Assembly (NCBI RefSeq): GCF_024198255.1
Contig: NZ_JAJVKW010000005.1
Location: 558,001-622,000, forward strand
From: Myxococcus guangdongensis
GTDB taxonomy: Bacteria > Myxococcota > Myxococcia > Myxococcales > Myxococcaceae
Reading direction: 5' to 3'
Length of the DNA stretch: 64,000 bases
Shown: positions 43,084-51,752 of the stretch, one piece after another
Layout of the letters: each line of letters starts with the position of its first letter
Position numbering within the stretch: the stretch's first letter is position 1
Notes under the pieces: model-generated
What the model was told of the DNA's origin: nothing
The model's database searches: none
What the model saw: only the letters and a program-made list of their open reading frames with translations
Translations under genes and position numbers: made by a program

Positions 43084-44733
43084 TTAAGCGGGCTCTTCCT
43101 TCACGCGGATGACCAGCGTCCCCTCCTTGATTTCGATGCGGGCCGTGTCCTTGGCGTTCGTCCTCTGCAAGAGGAAGACCGGCTTGCCGTCCACGTAGGA
43201 GTGCTTCATGGACGTGCCGTTCTCCGGCGTCTTGCCCACCAGGAGGTGTGTCCCCTGGCCGTCCGCGGGCATGCGCCCCGTGTCGCGCCAGTCCAGGAAG
43301 CGCTTGAGCCACGCCTTCTGGAAGTCCAGCCCCACCAGCACGCGCTCACCCTTGTAGGCCGGGAAGTAGAAGTGGCCGGGCAGCAGGTTCGGGTTGAAGG
43401 GCAGGGTGACGATTTGATTCGCCCAGAGGGGAATCTTCACCTTGTACCCGTCCTGCGACGTCTTGGCGTCGGTGTAGGCCTGCCACGTCTCGTGGGGCTC
43501 GTCCCCCATCTCGCTGACGATGAGGCCCTCCACGTACCGGGGCCAGGTGGGCGGCAGGTAGGGCGGCAGGTCCACCCACTTCTCCGCCTGGGGCTCCAGC
43601 AGCGTGGCCATCTGGAAGTCGAAGCCCCCGTTCTTCGCCAGGTGCTCCGCGTCCGGGGTGGACGCGAGCGCGTCCCCTCGCAACGCCAGGGAGCGCACCC
43701 GGAACGTCTCGCCGCCGGACAGCCCCGCCGCGGCCCACGCCTCCGTGGTGGGCAGCTTGACGAGCGAGCCGGGGACCAGGGCGGTGGCGGGGAAGCGCTT
43801 CCAGCCGAGCTCCACCTCCTTGCCCCGCACCTTGAGCCGGGAGGTCTCCAGCGTCACCCGCGCGTCCACCTCGTTGGTGATGGGCGTGCGCAGCAGCACG
43901 TCGTGGCGGATGCCGGTGACGGCGCTCTTCTGGTTGATGGGACGGGTGGCGGGGCCCTCGGCCACCGCGTTGAGCACCGTCACCTCGTGGCGCGGGACCT
44001 CCGGGAAGCGCACGCTCACCGAGTCCACGTCCGGGCCCCACAGCTTCACGGGCGCGCCGTCCGCGGCCTTCGCGGCGGACAGCTTGTACTTCGCCGTCGT
44101 GTAGTCGTACGCGAGCACGCCGTCGCGCGTGTCCACGTACCAGAGGAAGAAGTCGTAGAAGCTGGCGCCGTGCTCGGGCGTCAGGCCCAGGAACAGCTGC
44201 GGGCACGTGGCGTCCAGCCCCGCGCTCCAGTCGTGCACGAGCGGGATGTGCGTGCCCTTGTGCGCGTCCAGCACGTCCTTCATCGTCTTCTGCGTGTAGA
44301 GCACACAGGGGAAGTGCTGGCTCCACAGGAGCGCGGCCGCGTCCTGGAAACTCACCTCGTAGCGCCGGTGCAATAGCGGGGCGCCGGGACGGGGCACGCC
44401 GGGCACCTCCACCAGCGAGCGCTCCGACACCAGGCCCTTCACCTTCAGCGACGTGAGCGCGGGCTGGGGCGCGGCGTCGGTGTGCACCGCCGTCAGCTCG
44501 AGCTGGACCTCCATCAGGTCCTGCTCCAGGAACGCCTTCTTGAGCGTGTCCTTCTCCAGGCCGCCCGCGGCCTTGTTGTCCGCGAGGTCGAAGGCCACGC
44601 GGCCCTCGAAGCCGAACGAGCGCAAGCTCAGCGCGAAGGACTTCACGTCCCCCGGAGGGATGACGTGCGCGGTGCCGCCGGCGGTGAGCGTGACGGCGAC
44701 CTTCAGCCGGTCCGCGAAACCCTGGCCCTTCAT
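43084..44733 (-). CDS. vgrG: T6SS spike protein VgrG (TssI)
   Basis: A 549-residue protein with gp27/gp5-like features: SFYDFFLWYVDTRDGVLAYD, PGHFYFPAYKGERVLVGLDF in the OB-fold, and MPADGQGTHLLVG. It ends shortly after the OB-fold, with no beta-prism needle, so it is shorter than typical VgrGs of 600-1000 residues. VgrG trimers puncture target membranes and carry effectors. The ATG at 44733 overlaps the tssE stop (ATGA). Confidence 0.88.
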   Translation of the reverse strand: MKGQGFADRLKVAVTLTAGGTAHVIPPGDVKSFALSLRSFGFEGRVAFDLADNKAAGGLEKDTLKKAFLEQDLMEVQLELTAVHTDAAPQPALTSLKVKGLVSERSLVEVPGVPRPGAPLLHRRYEVSFQDAAALLWSQHFPCVLYTQKTMKDVLDAHKGTHIPLVHDWSAGLDATCPQLFLGLTPEHGASFYDFFLWYVDTRDGVLAYDYTTAKYKLSAAKAADGAPVKLWGPDVDSVSVRFPEVPRHEVTVLNAVAEGPATRPINQKSAVTGIRHDVLLRTPITNEVDARVTLETSRLKVRGKEVELGWKRFPATALVPGSLVKLPTTEAWAAAGLSGGETFRVRSLALRGDALASTPDAEHLAKNGGFDFQMATLLEPQAEKWVDLPPYLPPTWPRYVEGLIVSEMGDEPHETWQAYTDAKTSQDGYKVKIPLWANQIVTLPFNPNLLPGHFYFPAYKGERVLVGLDFQKAWLKRFLDWRDTGRMPADGQGTHLLVGKTPENGTSMKHSYVDGKPVFLLQRTNAKDTARIEIKEGTLVIRVKEEPA

Positions 44734-45131
44734 GGCTCCTCCTCCACGCGGACGTGGCCGCTGAGCGTGTCGAAGCGCAGGCGCAGCTTGCGGCGCTCCT
44801 GTCCCACCGTGCCGACCAGGCCGAAGTGCAGCCACAGCCCCGCGTCGCGCCCGCGCATCGTCAGCTCCACGTTCGACAGGCGCGGCTCGTGGCGGGAGAT
44901 CTCCTCGGTCAGCTCGCGGGTGAGCGTCTCCACCAGCTCCCGCGTGCCGTACTTCTCCGTGTACTCACCCAGGCCGAAGTCGCGGCGGAAGAAGCCGTAG
45001 CCCTCCTTGGTGTTGAGCACGGCCTCCAGGTTGCGCACCACGTGCTCCAGCTCGCTGTGGCCCTTCTTGCCGGACGCGCGCCCGGAGTCGGCGCGGGTGG
45101 CGAACTTGTCGAGGAAGGAGGCTCGGCCCAT
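44730..45131 (-). CDS. tssE: T6SS baseplate protein TssE (gp25-like)
   Basis: A 133-residue protein with the gp25 lysozyme-like fold: VVRNLEAVLNTKEGYGFFRRDFGLGEYTEKYG and ELTEEISRHEPRLSNVELTM. TssE joins the baseplate to the sheath. The start at 45131 (MGRASFLDKFA) is two bases after the tssK stop. Length is normal. Confidence 0.93.
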   Translation of the reverse strand: MGRASFLDKFATRADSGRASGKKGHSELEHVVRNLEAVLNTKEGYGFFRRDFGLGEYTEKYGTRELVETLTRELTEEISRHEPRLSNVELTMRGRDAGLWLHFGLVGTVGQERRKLRLRFDTLSGHVRVEEEP

Positions 45132-45132
45132 G

Positions 45133-46383
45133 TCACGCCCTGCGCCAGAAGAGGGACACCTGGGCTCCCTGCAACGCCGGGGTGGCGTAGAAGGCCAGGC
45201 CATTCTCGCGCAGCGCGAACTGCCACTCCTCGCCCTGCACGAGCTGGTACCAGTCTATCTCGGGTCCCAGCGCATGCGGGAACGAGGGGTGCGGGACGTG
45301 GTGGTAGGGGATGCCCTTGAGGGCCATGCGCCGCACCGTGGCCAGGCGCGAGGGCCCCGCGAGCTTCACCCCGTCCACCACCAGGGGCTCTCCGGCCCGC
45401 TTGCGCTGCACCAGCATGTACAGCTCGCCGCTCTCCAGCACCTCGGGCGGCAGCGGCGAGAAGATGAACTGCCCGTCGCGGGCGGTGAACGAGCGGTGCG
45501 TGGCGCGCGTGGACTCCGGCTGGAGCGCGCGCGTGAGCAGCTCCACCCAGCGGATGAGGCCCTTGCCCGGGCTGTCGTGCTGATACGTGGGCAGGTCCGT
45601 GTCCGGCATCATCTCCAGGTAGCAGCAGGACTCGAAGTACAGGTCCCGCAGCGCGTCGAAGAAGTCGTACGGGTGGGGTGAGACGTGGCGACTCATGTCG
45701 CCGCGAAGCGCTTGCAGCCGCTGCACCTCGCACAGCGCGCGGCGGGCATTGGTGAGCCGGTCCGAGCGCAGGTAGCTGTCGGACAGGCGCGCGATGAGCT
45801 GCAGCCGCGCCTGCTCCAACAGGTCATCGAGCCTGACGAGCAGGGCCGAGAGGAACGGGTGGGGACCGACGAGCAGCAGCGGAGGCACCAGGTCCTCCGT
45901 CAGTCCCCACACGCCCTCGGTGTCCCGCTGGAACACGGCCAGGGGCAGCGTGTCGATGGCCCCGTCCAGCACCGGCTCCGCGGACAGGCGCAGCCGACGC
46001 ATGACCCGCTCCAACACCGGCGAGTCCTCCGCGTACAGCCGCACCCCCGCGGCGCCCTGGCTGCCCCCCAGCACGTGCAGGTAGACGGTGGCCTCGGCGC
46101 GGCCGGTCCCCTCGAGCGAGAAGGGCGGCAGCACCGCGTTGCCCGGCACATCCACCACGAAGCCGGCGGGGGTCACCGCCGTCAACGTGGCAATGGACAG
46201 GCTCCCACCGGCCAGCAGTGGCTCGCTCCAGGCCATGGCCGCCACGCCGTGACTCGGCGTACCGGATAGCGAAGCCTGGAGGCGGACCTGGGCCTCCAGT
46301 GATTCTTCCTGGGCCTCGAAGTGCTCCGGCAGCAGCGTCTGACCGACGTGCCACCGGACCCGGGCGAGCTTGAAGGGGGGCAT
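45133..46383 (-). CDS. tssK: T6SS baseplate protein TssK
   Basis: A 416-residue protein. RVRWHVGQTLLPEHFEAQEES is the TssK N-terminal signature, and there are beta-rich N-domains, a helical middle (LIARLSDSYLRSDRLTNARRALCEVQRLQAL) and a C-terminal receptor-like head. TssK trimers link the baseplate to the TssLM membrane complex. It lies between the hcp-like gene and tssE. Confidence 0.93.
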   Translation of the reverse strand: MPPFKLARVRWHVGQTLLPEHFEAQEESLEAQVRLQASLSGTPSHGVAAMAWSEPLLAGGSLSIATLTAVTPAGFVVDVPGNAVLPPFSLEGTGRAEATVYLHVLGGSQGAAGVRLYAEDSPVLERVMRRLRLSAEPVLDGAIDTLPLAVFQRDTEGVWGLTEDLVPPLLLVGPHPFLSALLVRLDDLLEQARLQLIARLSDSYLRSDRLTNARRALCEVQRLQALRGDMSRHVSPHPYDFFDALRDLYFESCCYLEMMPDTDLPTYQHDSPGKGLIRWVELLTRALQPESTRATHRSFTARDGQFIFSPLPPEVLESGELYMLVQRKRAGEPLVVDGVKLAGPSRLATVRRMALKGIPYHHVPHPSFPHALGPEIDWYQLVQGEEWQFALRENGLAFYATPALQGAQVSLFWRRA

Positions 46384-46406
46384 GGGGCTCTCTTACCGCA
46401 GGACGA

Positions 46407-46985
46407 CTAGGCCGTCTCCGTGACGCCCCACTTCTTCACGATGTTCTTCGAGGACGCCGCCGCGACGTTGATGGACTGCTCCAGCGTCTTGGGCTTCACG
46501 CCAATCTGGAACGTGAAGTTCTTGGGCGACTGCACCTCACGCGACTCGTTCTCGGCCACCGCGATGTTCAGCGCGTCGCCGTTCTTCTCGAGCAGGCCGT
46601 TGAGGTCCGCGTCCACGAAGTTGGACTTGAAGTACTTCTTCGCGAGCGGGTCGTACTCGTAGATGACGTACTTCACGACCACTTCGATGTTGGAGAAGCT
46701 GCCCAGCAGCATCTCGGAGATCTTCTGCTTGTTGGCGGTGGAGATCTGCCCGGAGAAATACAGCGCGTCGGTGACGCCCGTCTCCCACAGGTAGTTGTTG
46801 AGCACCGCCACGGCCTTGGAGGCCAGGGCCTTGTCCGGCTGCTCCGGGTCCTTCAGCGTCTCCTGGTCCGCCACCAGCGCTTCTCCGCCGATGGTGATGG
46901 ACAGGATGTAGCCGACGGGGGACTGCTTGTCCTTCTTGAAGTTGTAGCCCTGGTACACATCCAGGTCTCGGGCGAACTGAGGCAT
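46407..46985 (-). CDS. Probable T6SS tube protein (Hcp/TssD-like)
   Basis: A 192-residue acidic beta-rich protein beginning MPQFARDLDVYQGYNFKKDK. Residues 140-170 (ENESREVQSPKNFTFQIG) look like the final strands of an Hcp barrel, and a helical tail follows. It lacks the common DIFLKI start of many Hcps, so the call rests largely on position directly after tssB-tssC and on size. A very strong SD (GCAGGAGTGAG) precedes the ATG, as expected for the most abundant component. Confidence 0.68.
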   Translation of the reverse strand: MPQFARDLDVYQGYNFKKDKQSPVGYILSITIGGEALVADQETLKDPEQPDKALASKAVAVLNNYLWETGVTDALYFSGQISTANKQKISEMLLGSFSNIEVVVKYVIYEYDPLAKKYFKSNFVDADLNGLLEKNGDALNIAVAENESREVQSPKNFTFQIGVKPKTLEQSINVAAASSKNIVKKWGVTETA

Positions 46986-47043
46986 GACTCACTCCTGCAT
47001 TGGATTGGGTGGGACTGCTTGGTGGGGGTGCAGCGGGGGGACT

Positions 47044-48534
47044 TCAGCCGAGCCGGGACTCCAGCATGAGCTCCACGTTGAGGCCCTCGAACTGGATGTG
47101 CGGCAGCACGGCGACCTTGCAGTCGTACCAGCCGATCTCTCCCGTGCGCTGCTCCACCATCACGTTGGTGGCCTTGAACGGGAAGCGGCGCACCGTCATG
47201 TCGTCGGGGCTGGCCACCGTGGTGACGTAGCCGGCGAGCCACGCGTCGATCTGCCGCTGGATGTAGGGCGCATCGGCCGTGGAGCCGATGTTGTCGCGCA
47301 TGATGCACTTCACGTAGTGCGCCAGGCGGGTGATGGAGAACGTGTACGCCATGTTCGTGACGAGCTGCGAGTTCTCCGAGTCCTTCGGGTCCTTGAACCG
47401 CTTGGAGACCTTGGCGGACTGGGTGCTGAAGAACGTCGCCTCGCTCGTGCCCTTGCGGTAGACGAGCGGCATGAAGCCGCACCGCGCGAACTCGAACTCG
47501 CGGTAGTCCGGGATGGCGATCTCCACCGGGGCCTTGAGCTCCTCCTGGCCGCGCAGGAAGAACGTGTCCACGGGCAGGCCGGTGATGAGGCCGCCGCCCT
47601 TGGGGCCGCGGATGGACTGGCACCAGCCGGAGTTCTCGAACGCCTTCACCATGTTGCGGGCGAAGAGGACGGACGAGTTGCCCCACAGGTACTTGCTGGA
47701 GTCGCCCTGCGCGTTCTCCGTGAAGTGGAGGTCGTCGCACGGGTTCTTGTCCGGATGCCAGGGCAGGCGCAGCACGTAGCGCGGGAAGGTCAGGCCCAGG
47801 TACGCGGCCTCCTCGCTGTCGCGCAGCTCGTTCCACTTGCCGTAGCGCGGGTGGGCGAGCGCGCCCTCCAGGTCCTTGATGGCCTCCATCTCCTCGACCT
47901 TCTCGCAGCCGAAGAACTTGGGGCTGACGGCGGCGACGAAGGGGCAGTGGGCGGCGTTGGCCACCTTGCCCATCGCGCGCAGCCACTTGATGTCGCCGGG
48001 CGAGGAGGAGAACTCGTACAGGCCCACCATGGCGCCGAACGGACGGCCGCCGTACTGGTCGTACTCCTGGATGTAGACCTTGTCGAACAGCGCCCCGGCG
48101 AACACGTCCGCGGAGTTGTTCTCGAAGTCCTGACCCAGCTCGTCGCGGGCCGCGTCCAGCAGGTCGATGGCGATGTTCGCCTTGAAGTTGGTGTTGGCGA
48201 CCAGGTCATCCAGACCGCGCCACGCCGACTCCATCTGCTGGAAGCGCTCGTGGTGGAGGATCTCGTTCATCTGGTCGTCGATCATCGAGTCGATGCGGCT
48301 GACGACGTCGAGCACCTTGCCCTTGTCGAAGCGGAGCGCGTCACCGGCATCCGTCTCCGCGGGCGTGACGTTCTGCACCAGCGCGGCGAGCGCGGACATG
48401 AAGCGCGCCTCGATGGTGACTTCCTTCTCGTCCAGCGTGGGGACGAACTTCTCGGAGATCATCGGCTTGGCGTCCGTGGGACGCTCCAGCCGCACGCTCT
48501 TGAACAACCCAGGCAGATATGAGGTTTCAGCCAT
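47044..48534 (-). CDS. tssC: T6SS sheath protein TssC (VipB)
   Basis: A 496-residue large sheath subunit. Hallmarks are EARFMSALAALVQNV, ESAWRGLDDLVANTNF, KVYIQEYDQYGGRPFGAMVGLYEF and the C-terminal VASPDDMTVRRFPFKATNVMVE. With TssB it forms the contractile sheath. It starts 46 bases after tssB. Length matches the family. Confidence 0.97.
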   Translation of the reverse strand: MAETSYLPGLFKSVRLERPTDAKPMISEKFVPTLDEKEVTIEARFMSALAALVQNVTPAETDAGDALRFDKGKVLDVVSRIDSMIDDQMNEILHHERFQQMESAWRGLDDLVANTNFKANIAIDLLDAARDELGQDFENNSADVFAGALFDKVYIQEYDQYGGRPFGAMVGLYEFSSSPGDIKWLRAMGKVANAAHCPFVAAVSPKFFGCEKVEEMEAIKDLEGALAHPRYGKWNELRDSEEAAYLGLTFPRYVLRLPWHPDKNPCDDLHFTENAQGDSSKYLWGNSSVLFARNMVKAFENSGWCQSIRGPKGGGLITGLPVDTFFLRGQEELKAPVEIAIPDYREFEFARCGFMPLVYRKGTSEATFFSTQSAKVSKRFKDPKDSENSQLVTNMAYTFSITRLAHYVKCIMRDNIGSTADAPYIQRQIDAWLAGYVTTVASPDDMTVRRFPFKATNVMVEQRTGEIGWYDCKVAVLPHIQFEGLNVELMLESRLG

Positions 48535-48580
48535 GACGGTTACCTTGAGATGGAAAAGGAGTGGTTGAGGAAGCGGGCCC

Positions 48581-49183
48581 TTACGCCTTCACGGTGGCGG
48601 GCTCGGAGACGGTGGCCGGCTTGGTGGCGGCGGCGCCATTGGCGGCGGGCGTCGCGTCGGAGGTGAGCGCGGGCTTGCCCGGCAGACGCAGCGACTCGTA
48701 CTCCTTGAGCTCGGCGAGCACGGCCTTGAGCGCGTCCTTGTTGGAGAACAGCTCGTAGACCATGCTGCGCAGCGCCTTCTGGTTGTCGATGCTCGACTGC
48801 ATCTCCAGGAGCAGCTTCTTGAGCAGCCGCAGCGCCTTGAGCTTCGGGACGTGGTTGACGATCTCGTCCGGGTGGAAGGACTTCATCCGGTCGATGGGCA
48901 GGTCGACGTTCAGGTCGGCCTCCACGTCCGGGTTGATGCGGTTGGGGACCTGGAAGCTGACGGACATCTTCATGTCCTTCATCAGCTCGTCGATGTTCTT
49001 GCCATTGACGGAGCGCAGCTTGCGCGCCTCGAGGTCCACCTTCCGGTCCTCGGAAGAACCGAGCGAGAAGTCACCCAGCATCAGGAGACGCAGGGGCAGG
49101 TTCACCGTCTCCTGCTCGCCGTTGATGGTGGTGCGGTACGTGAGCGTGATTCGTGACTTGGGCAACTGATCCTGGATAGACAT
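48581..49183 (-). CDS. tssB: T6SS sheath protein TssB (VipA)
   Basis: A 200-residue small sheath subunit. SRITLTYRTTINGEQETVNLPLRLLMLGDF and NPDVEADLNVDLPIDRMKSFHPDEIV are conserved TssB blocks. A C-terminal Ala/Thr-rich tail of about 30 residues is longer than usual. An SD (GAGGGAG) lies upstream. In many species the TssC-interacting helix is the site of ClpV recycling, but no ClpV gene is found in this window. Confidence 0.95.
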   Translation of the reverse strand: MSIQDQLPKSRITLTYRTTINGEQETVNLPLRLLMLGDFSLGSSEDRKVDLEARKLRSVNGKNIDELMKDMKMSVSFQVPNRINPDVEADLNVDLPIDRMKSFHPDEIVNHVPKLKALRLLKKLLLEMQSSIDNQKALRSMVYELFSNKDALKAVLAELKEYESLRLPGKPALTSDATPAANGAAATKPATVSEPATVKA

Positions 49184-49246
49184 GGCTACGATACTCCCTC
49201 GGTTTGAAGGCCTTTCTTGCCCGGCGACGTGCCGGGGTACTGCACG

Positions 49247-50140
49247 TCACTGCGGGGGTGAAGCTCTTGCGGCGGTGTCGCCGGAGAACAGGACGACCTG
49301 CTGGTCATTCTCGGGGCCGCCGATGATGGGCTCGTAGCCGAGGTAGCTGGAGTCCTCGACGCGGGCGTGGCCGTGCTGGTCCCGGATGACCAGCGCGACG
49401 GTGAGGAACACGGGCGTGTCCGCCAGGTGCGGCAGCACGCGCGAGCGCAGGCGGCGGCGCGCCTCCACGGCCCAGGCGGCGCCGGTGCCGCAGAAGGACT
49501 CGTTGACGTAGAGCCACGCCTCCAGGCCGCCGGTGGGCACGGTGGCGAAGCCGCCCATCGAGGTGCCGTCGCCCAGGGCCGCGCCGCCCAGGCGGATGCC
49601 GCGCGTGTCGATGCGCTGGCGGCGGGTGGCGCGGCGCACGCGGACCTCGGCCTCTGGATACGCCTGGGAGAACAGCCAGTGCAGCGTGGACGGACAGCCG
49701 GGGCGCAAGAGGCGCAGGCGGTGCGCGGCGGCGGACTCCCAGCCGGGCAGGAGCGCCTCGTCGCGCTCGGGGAACAGGCCGGCGAAGCGCGCCCTGAGCA
49801 GCAGGTGGTCGAAGTAGCCCAGGAAGCTCTCCATGGCGTCGTGCTCCAGCGACTCCATGGCCTTCAGGAAGAAGGAGGGCAGGGGCGACTGGACGCTGAG
49901 CAGTCCCAGGTTGACGGTGATGATGGCGCGGCGCGGGTTGCGCGCGAAGTCGATGGACTGGATGAGCCGGGGCGCGTGCACGGTGCCGCGGTGGCTCTTG
50001 AGCTCCACGTCGTCGGGGCCGTAGCCCTCCTTGGTGAGCAGCTCCAGCAGGGCCGGCATGTCGAACGAGCCGGCGTGCTCGCGGATGCGCTCCTCGACGG
50101 GGGCGAGGCGGACGGGGGACTGGGGCGTGGTCTGCTGCAT
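49247..50140 (-). CDS. tssG: T6SS baseplate protein TssG-like
   Basis: A 297-residue protein. The pattern VNLGLLSVQSPLPSFF, HDAMESFLGYFDHLLL, LHWLFSQAYPEAEVRVR and GGAALGDGTSMGG follows the TssG layout (GLxGxxxxLPxxY, FLDxFxHRL, then LGxxxxLG). TssG forms a heterotrimer with two TssF copies. Here tssG is separated from tssF, sitting between tssA and tssB. The sequence is diverged, so confidence is moderate. Confidence 0.8.
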   Translation of the reverse strand: MQQTTPQSPVRLAPVEERIREHAGSFDMPALLELLTKEGYGPDDVELKSHRGTVHAPRLIQSIDFARNPRRAIITVNLGLLSVQSPLPSFFLKAMESLEHDAMESFLGYFDHLLLRARFAGLFPERDEALLPGWESAAAHRLRLLRPGCPSTLHWLFSQAYPEAEVRVRRATRRQRIDTRGIRLGGAALGDGTSMGGFATVPTGGLEAWLYVNESFCGTGAAWAVEARRRLRSRVLPHLADTPVFLTVALVIRDQHGHARVEDSSYLGYEPIIGGPENDQQVVLFSGDTAARASPPQ

Positions 50141-50144
50141 GATG

Positions 50145-51191
50145 TCAGTCCTCCTCTCGGCCGCCGGGCGGCTGCTGCGCGATGAACGCGTCCAGGTCGA
50201 CGCGGTACAGCTGCTCGAGCGCTCGCATCGGCAGCGAGTCAGCCTCTTGCAGGAAGGGTTCCAGGTGGTGGGCGTGGCTGCTCAGGCCCGCGAAGAAGCT
50301 CGTGAAGAGCGACGGCAGGAACACGCGCGGGTCGAACCGCTCCACCGTGGCCATGACGTCGGAGGCCACCACGCCCGCCTTGGGCAGCTCGCCCTTGTCC
50401 AGCAGGAGGGTGAAGGCCTCCAGCTTGCGGATGAGCAGCGCGAGCTGCGGGGAGATGGGCACCCCCGGCGCGGGAGGCGGCGCGGGCGCGGGCGGCGGCG
50501 AGACGACGGGCTGCGCGGCGGCCACGGGCGTGGGCGTGGGCGCGGGCTGCGCGGCGGCGGCCACGGGCTCCGGAGCGGGCGGGGGCACGAGCGCGACGGG
50601 GGCGGGTTGGGGCAGGGCCTCGAGGTGACGGCGCAGCCAGTGCGTCAGGTTGCGGAAGGGCTCCTCGCAGCCGTTCTTGGGCAGCGTGACGGGGATGGCG
50701 GCGAGGATGGGCTCGCCCAGCGACAGGGCCTCCTCGAGCGGCGCGCGGATGTCGGCCTCGCACCAGCGGCGCCACGTGGCGTCCTGCTTCTTCTCGTGGT
50801 GGGCCAGGTGCTTGTTGATGGAGCGCAGGAGCCAGCGCAGGCCGCTCTCGAGGAAGATGTCGCGCTTGGCCTCCGGGCCGAACGCGGGGAGGCTGTCGGT
50901 GAGCAGGTGGTGGATGGAGCGGAACATCCCCGGCATCGCCAAAAGGCCGCGCTCCTGGAACCCGCCGAAGAGGTAGACGCCGACGAGCCGCGTGTCGCGC
51001 TGGCCCTCGCGCAGCAGCGTCTCCGCGCCGCGAGCGGCCTGGGCGTACTCGCCGCCGGCGACCGCCTCCGTGACGGCCTCGACGCGGGCGTCGGGCTCGC
51101 CGTCCGGCGTGGGCGCGGGAGGAGCGCCCTCGAGGAGCTTCTCGAGGAGGGTGCCGTCGAAGGGCGGCAAGCTGAGGGCCGCGTCAGCCAT
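50145..51191 (-). CDS. tssA: T6SS cap protein TssA-like
   Basis: A 348-residue protein with an ImpA-type N-terminal helical domain (LVGVYLFGGFQERGLLAMPGMFRSIHHLL, FLESGLRWLLRSINKHL), a Pro/Ala-rich linker (about 190-245) and a helical C-terminal domain (LALLIRKLEAFTLLLDKGEL). TssA primes and guides tube/sheath growth. It overlaps the PAAR-like gene by eight bases and precedes tssG by four. Confidence 0.82.
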   Translation of the reverse strand: MADAALSLPPFDGTLLEKLLEGAPPAPTPDGEPDARVEAVTEAVAGGEYAQAARGAETLLREGQRDTRLVGVYLFGGFQERGLLAMPGMFRSIHHLLTDSLPAFGPEAKRDIFLESGLRWLLRSINKHLAHHEKKQDATWRRWCEADIRAPLEEALSLGEPILAAIPVTLPKNGCEEPFRNLTHWLRRHLEALPQPAPVALVPPPAPEPVAAAAQPAPTPTPVAAAQPVVSPPPAPAPPPAPGVPISPQLALLIRKLEAFTLLLDKGELPKAGVVASDVMATVERFDPRVFLPSLFTSFFAGLSSHAHHLEPFLQEADSLPMRALEQLYRVDLDAFIAQQPPGGREED

Positions 51192-51570
51192 CGATGACCT
51201 TCACCTGTCCGGGGGAGACGACCTGGATGACGCCGCCGTAGGAGCACATCAGCTTCGAGTTGCTCTCCAGCGCGGGCGCGTTGCCGAGCATCAGCTTGGG
51301 ACAGCCGGGCACCCACGGCGCCGCGGTGGCGGGGATGCAGGGCATGGGGGTGAGCACGCCCAGGGCCGCCGCCGTCGCCGCCGCCACCGTGGGGTTGGCC
51401 AGCGACTGGCACATCCCGAAGGGCAGGATGTTCACCATGGGCTTGCTGTCGAGGATGTTGGCCGCGGGCGTCGTGCTGACCACCTTGTTGGTGGGTAGCA
51501 CCACCAGTGACGAGGGGGCGACGCCGAAGCTGCATTGCAGCATCGCTCCCATGACGACCTGGGCACCCAT
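51184..51570 (-). CDS. PAAR-like (DUF4280-type) spike-tip protein
   Basis: A 128-residue protein starting MGAQVVMGAMLQCSFGVAPS and continuing VVLPTNKVV, PMPCIPATAAPWVPG and GNAPALESNSKLMCSYGGVIQ, the signature of DUF4280 PAAR-like proteins. Such proteins cap VgrG or other contractile-injection spikes and bind metal through Cys/His. First gene of the tightly packed T6SS operon, with an SD (GAGGTGG) about five bases upstream and a sigma-54-like element at 51631-51645. Confidence 0.82.
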   Translation of the reverse strand: MGAQVVMGAMLQCSFGVAPSSLVVLPTNKVVSTTPAANILDSKPMVNILPFGMCQSLANPTVAAATAAALGVLTPMPCIPATAAPWVPGCPKLMLGNAPALESNSKLMCSYGGVIQVVSPGQVKVIDG

Positions 51571-51630
51571 GGTCCACCTCGCGGCGTCCCGGGCTCCGGG
51601 ATGGAGCGCCTGACGCGGAGCCAGCCCATT

Positions 51631-51645
51631 GCGCGAGTCGTGCCA
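51631..51645 (-). promoter_or_regulatory. Sigma-54-like -24/-12 element before the T6SS operon
   Basis: On the minus strand TGGCACG (51645-51639) is a perfect -24 box, and GC lies exactly ten bases after GG (51632-51631). The -12 core is GCGC rather than TTGC. Predicted start near 51619, giving a leader of about 49 bases before the PAAR-like gene. Confidence 0.45.
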
Positions 51646-51752
51646 GCCAGTGGACAGCCGCGCTCCCCTCTGGGGACTCCGGGGCGGGGGCGGGGCGCGT
51701 TGGCGGTACGCGTTGTCGACGAACGCGGGCGCGTCCGGCGCGTACGCGTGGA

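Noticed and set aside
35445..51570. The contractile-injection genes as a prophage or R-type pyocin
   Set aside because: The presence of TssJ, TssL, TssM, TssK and TssA and the absence of lysis, capsid or integrase genes identify a T6SS.
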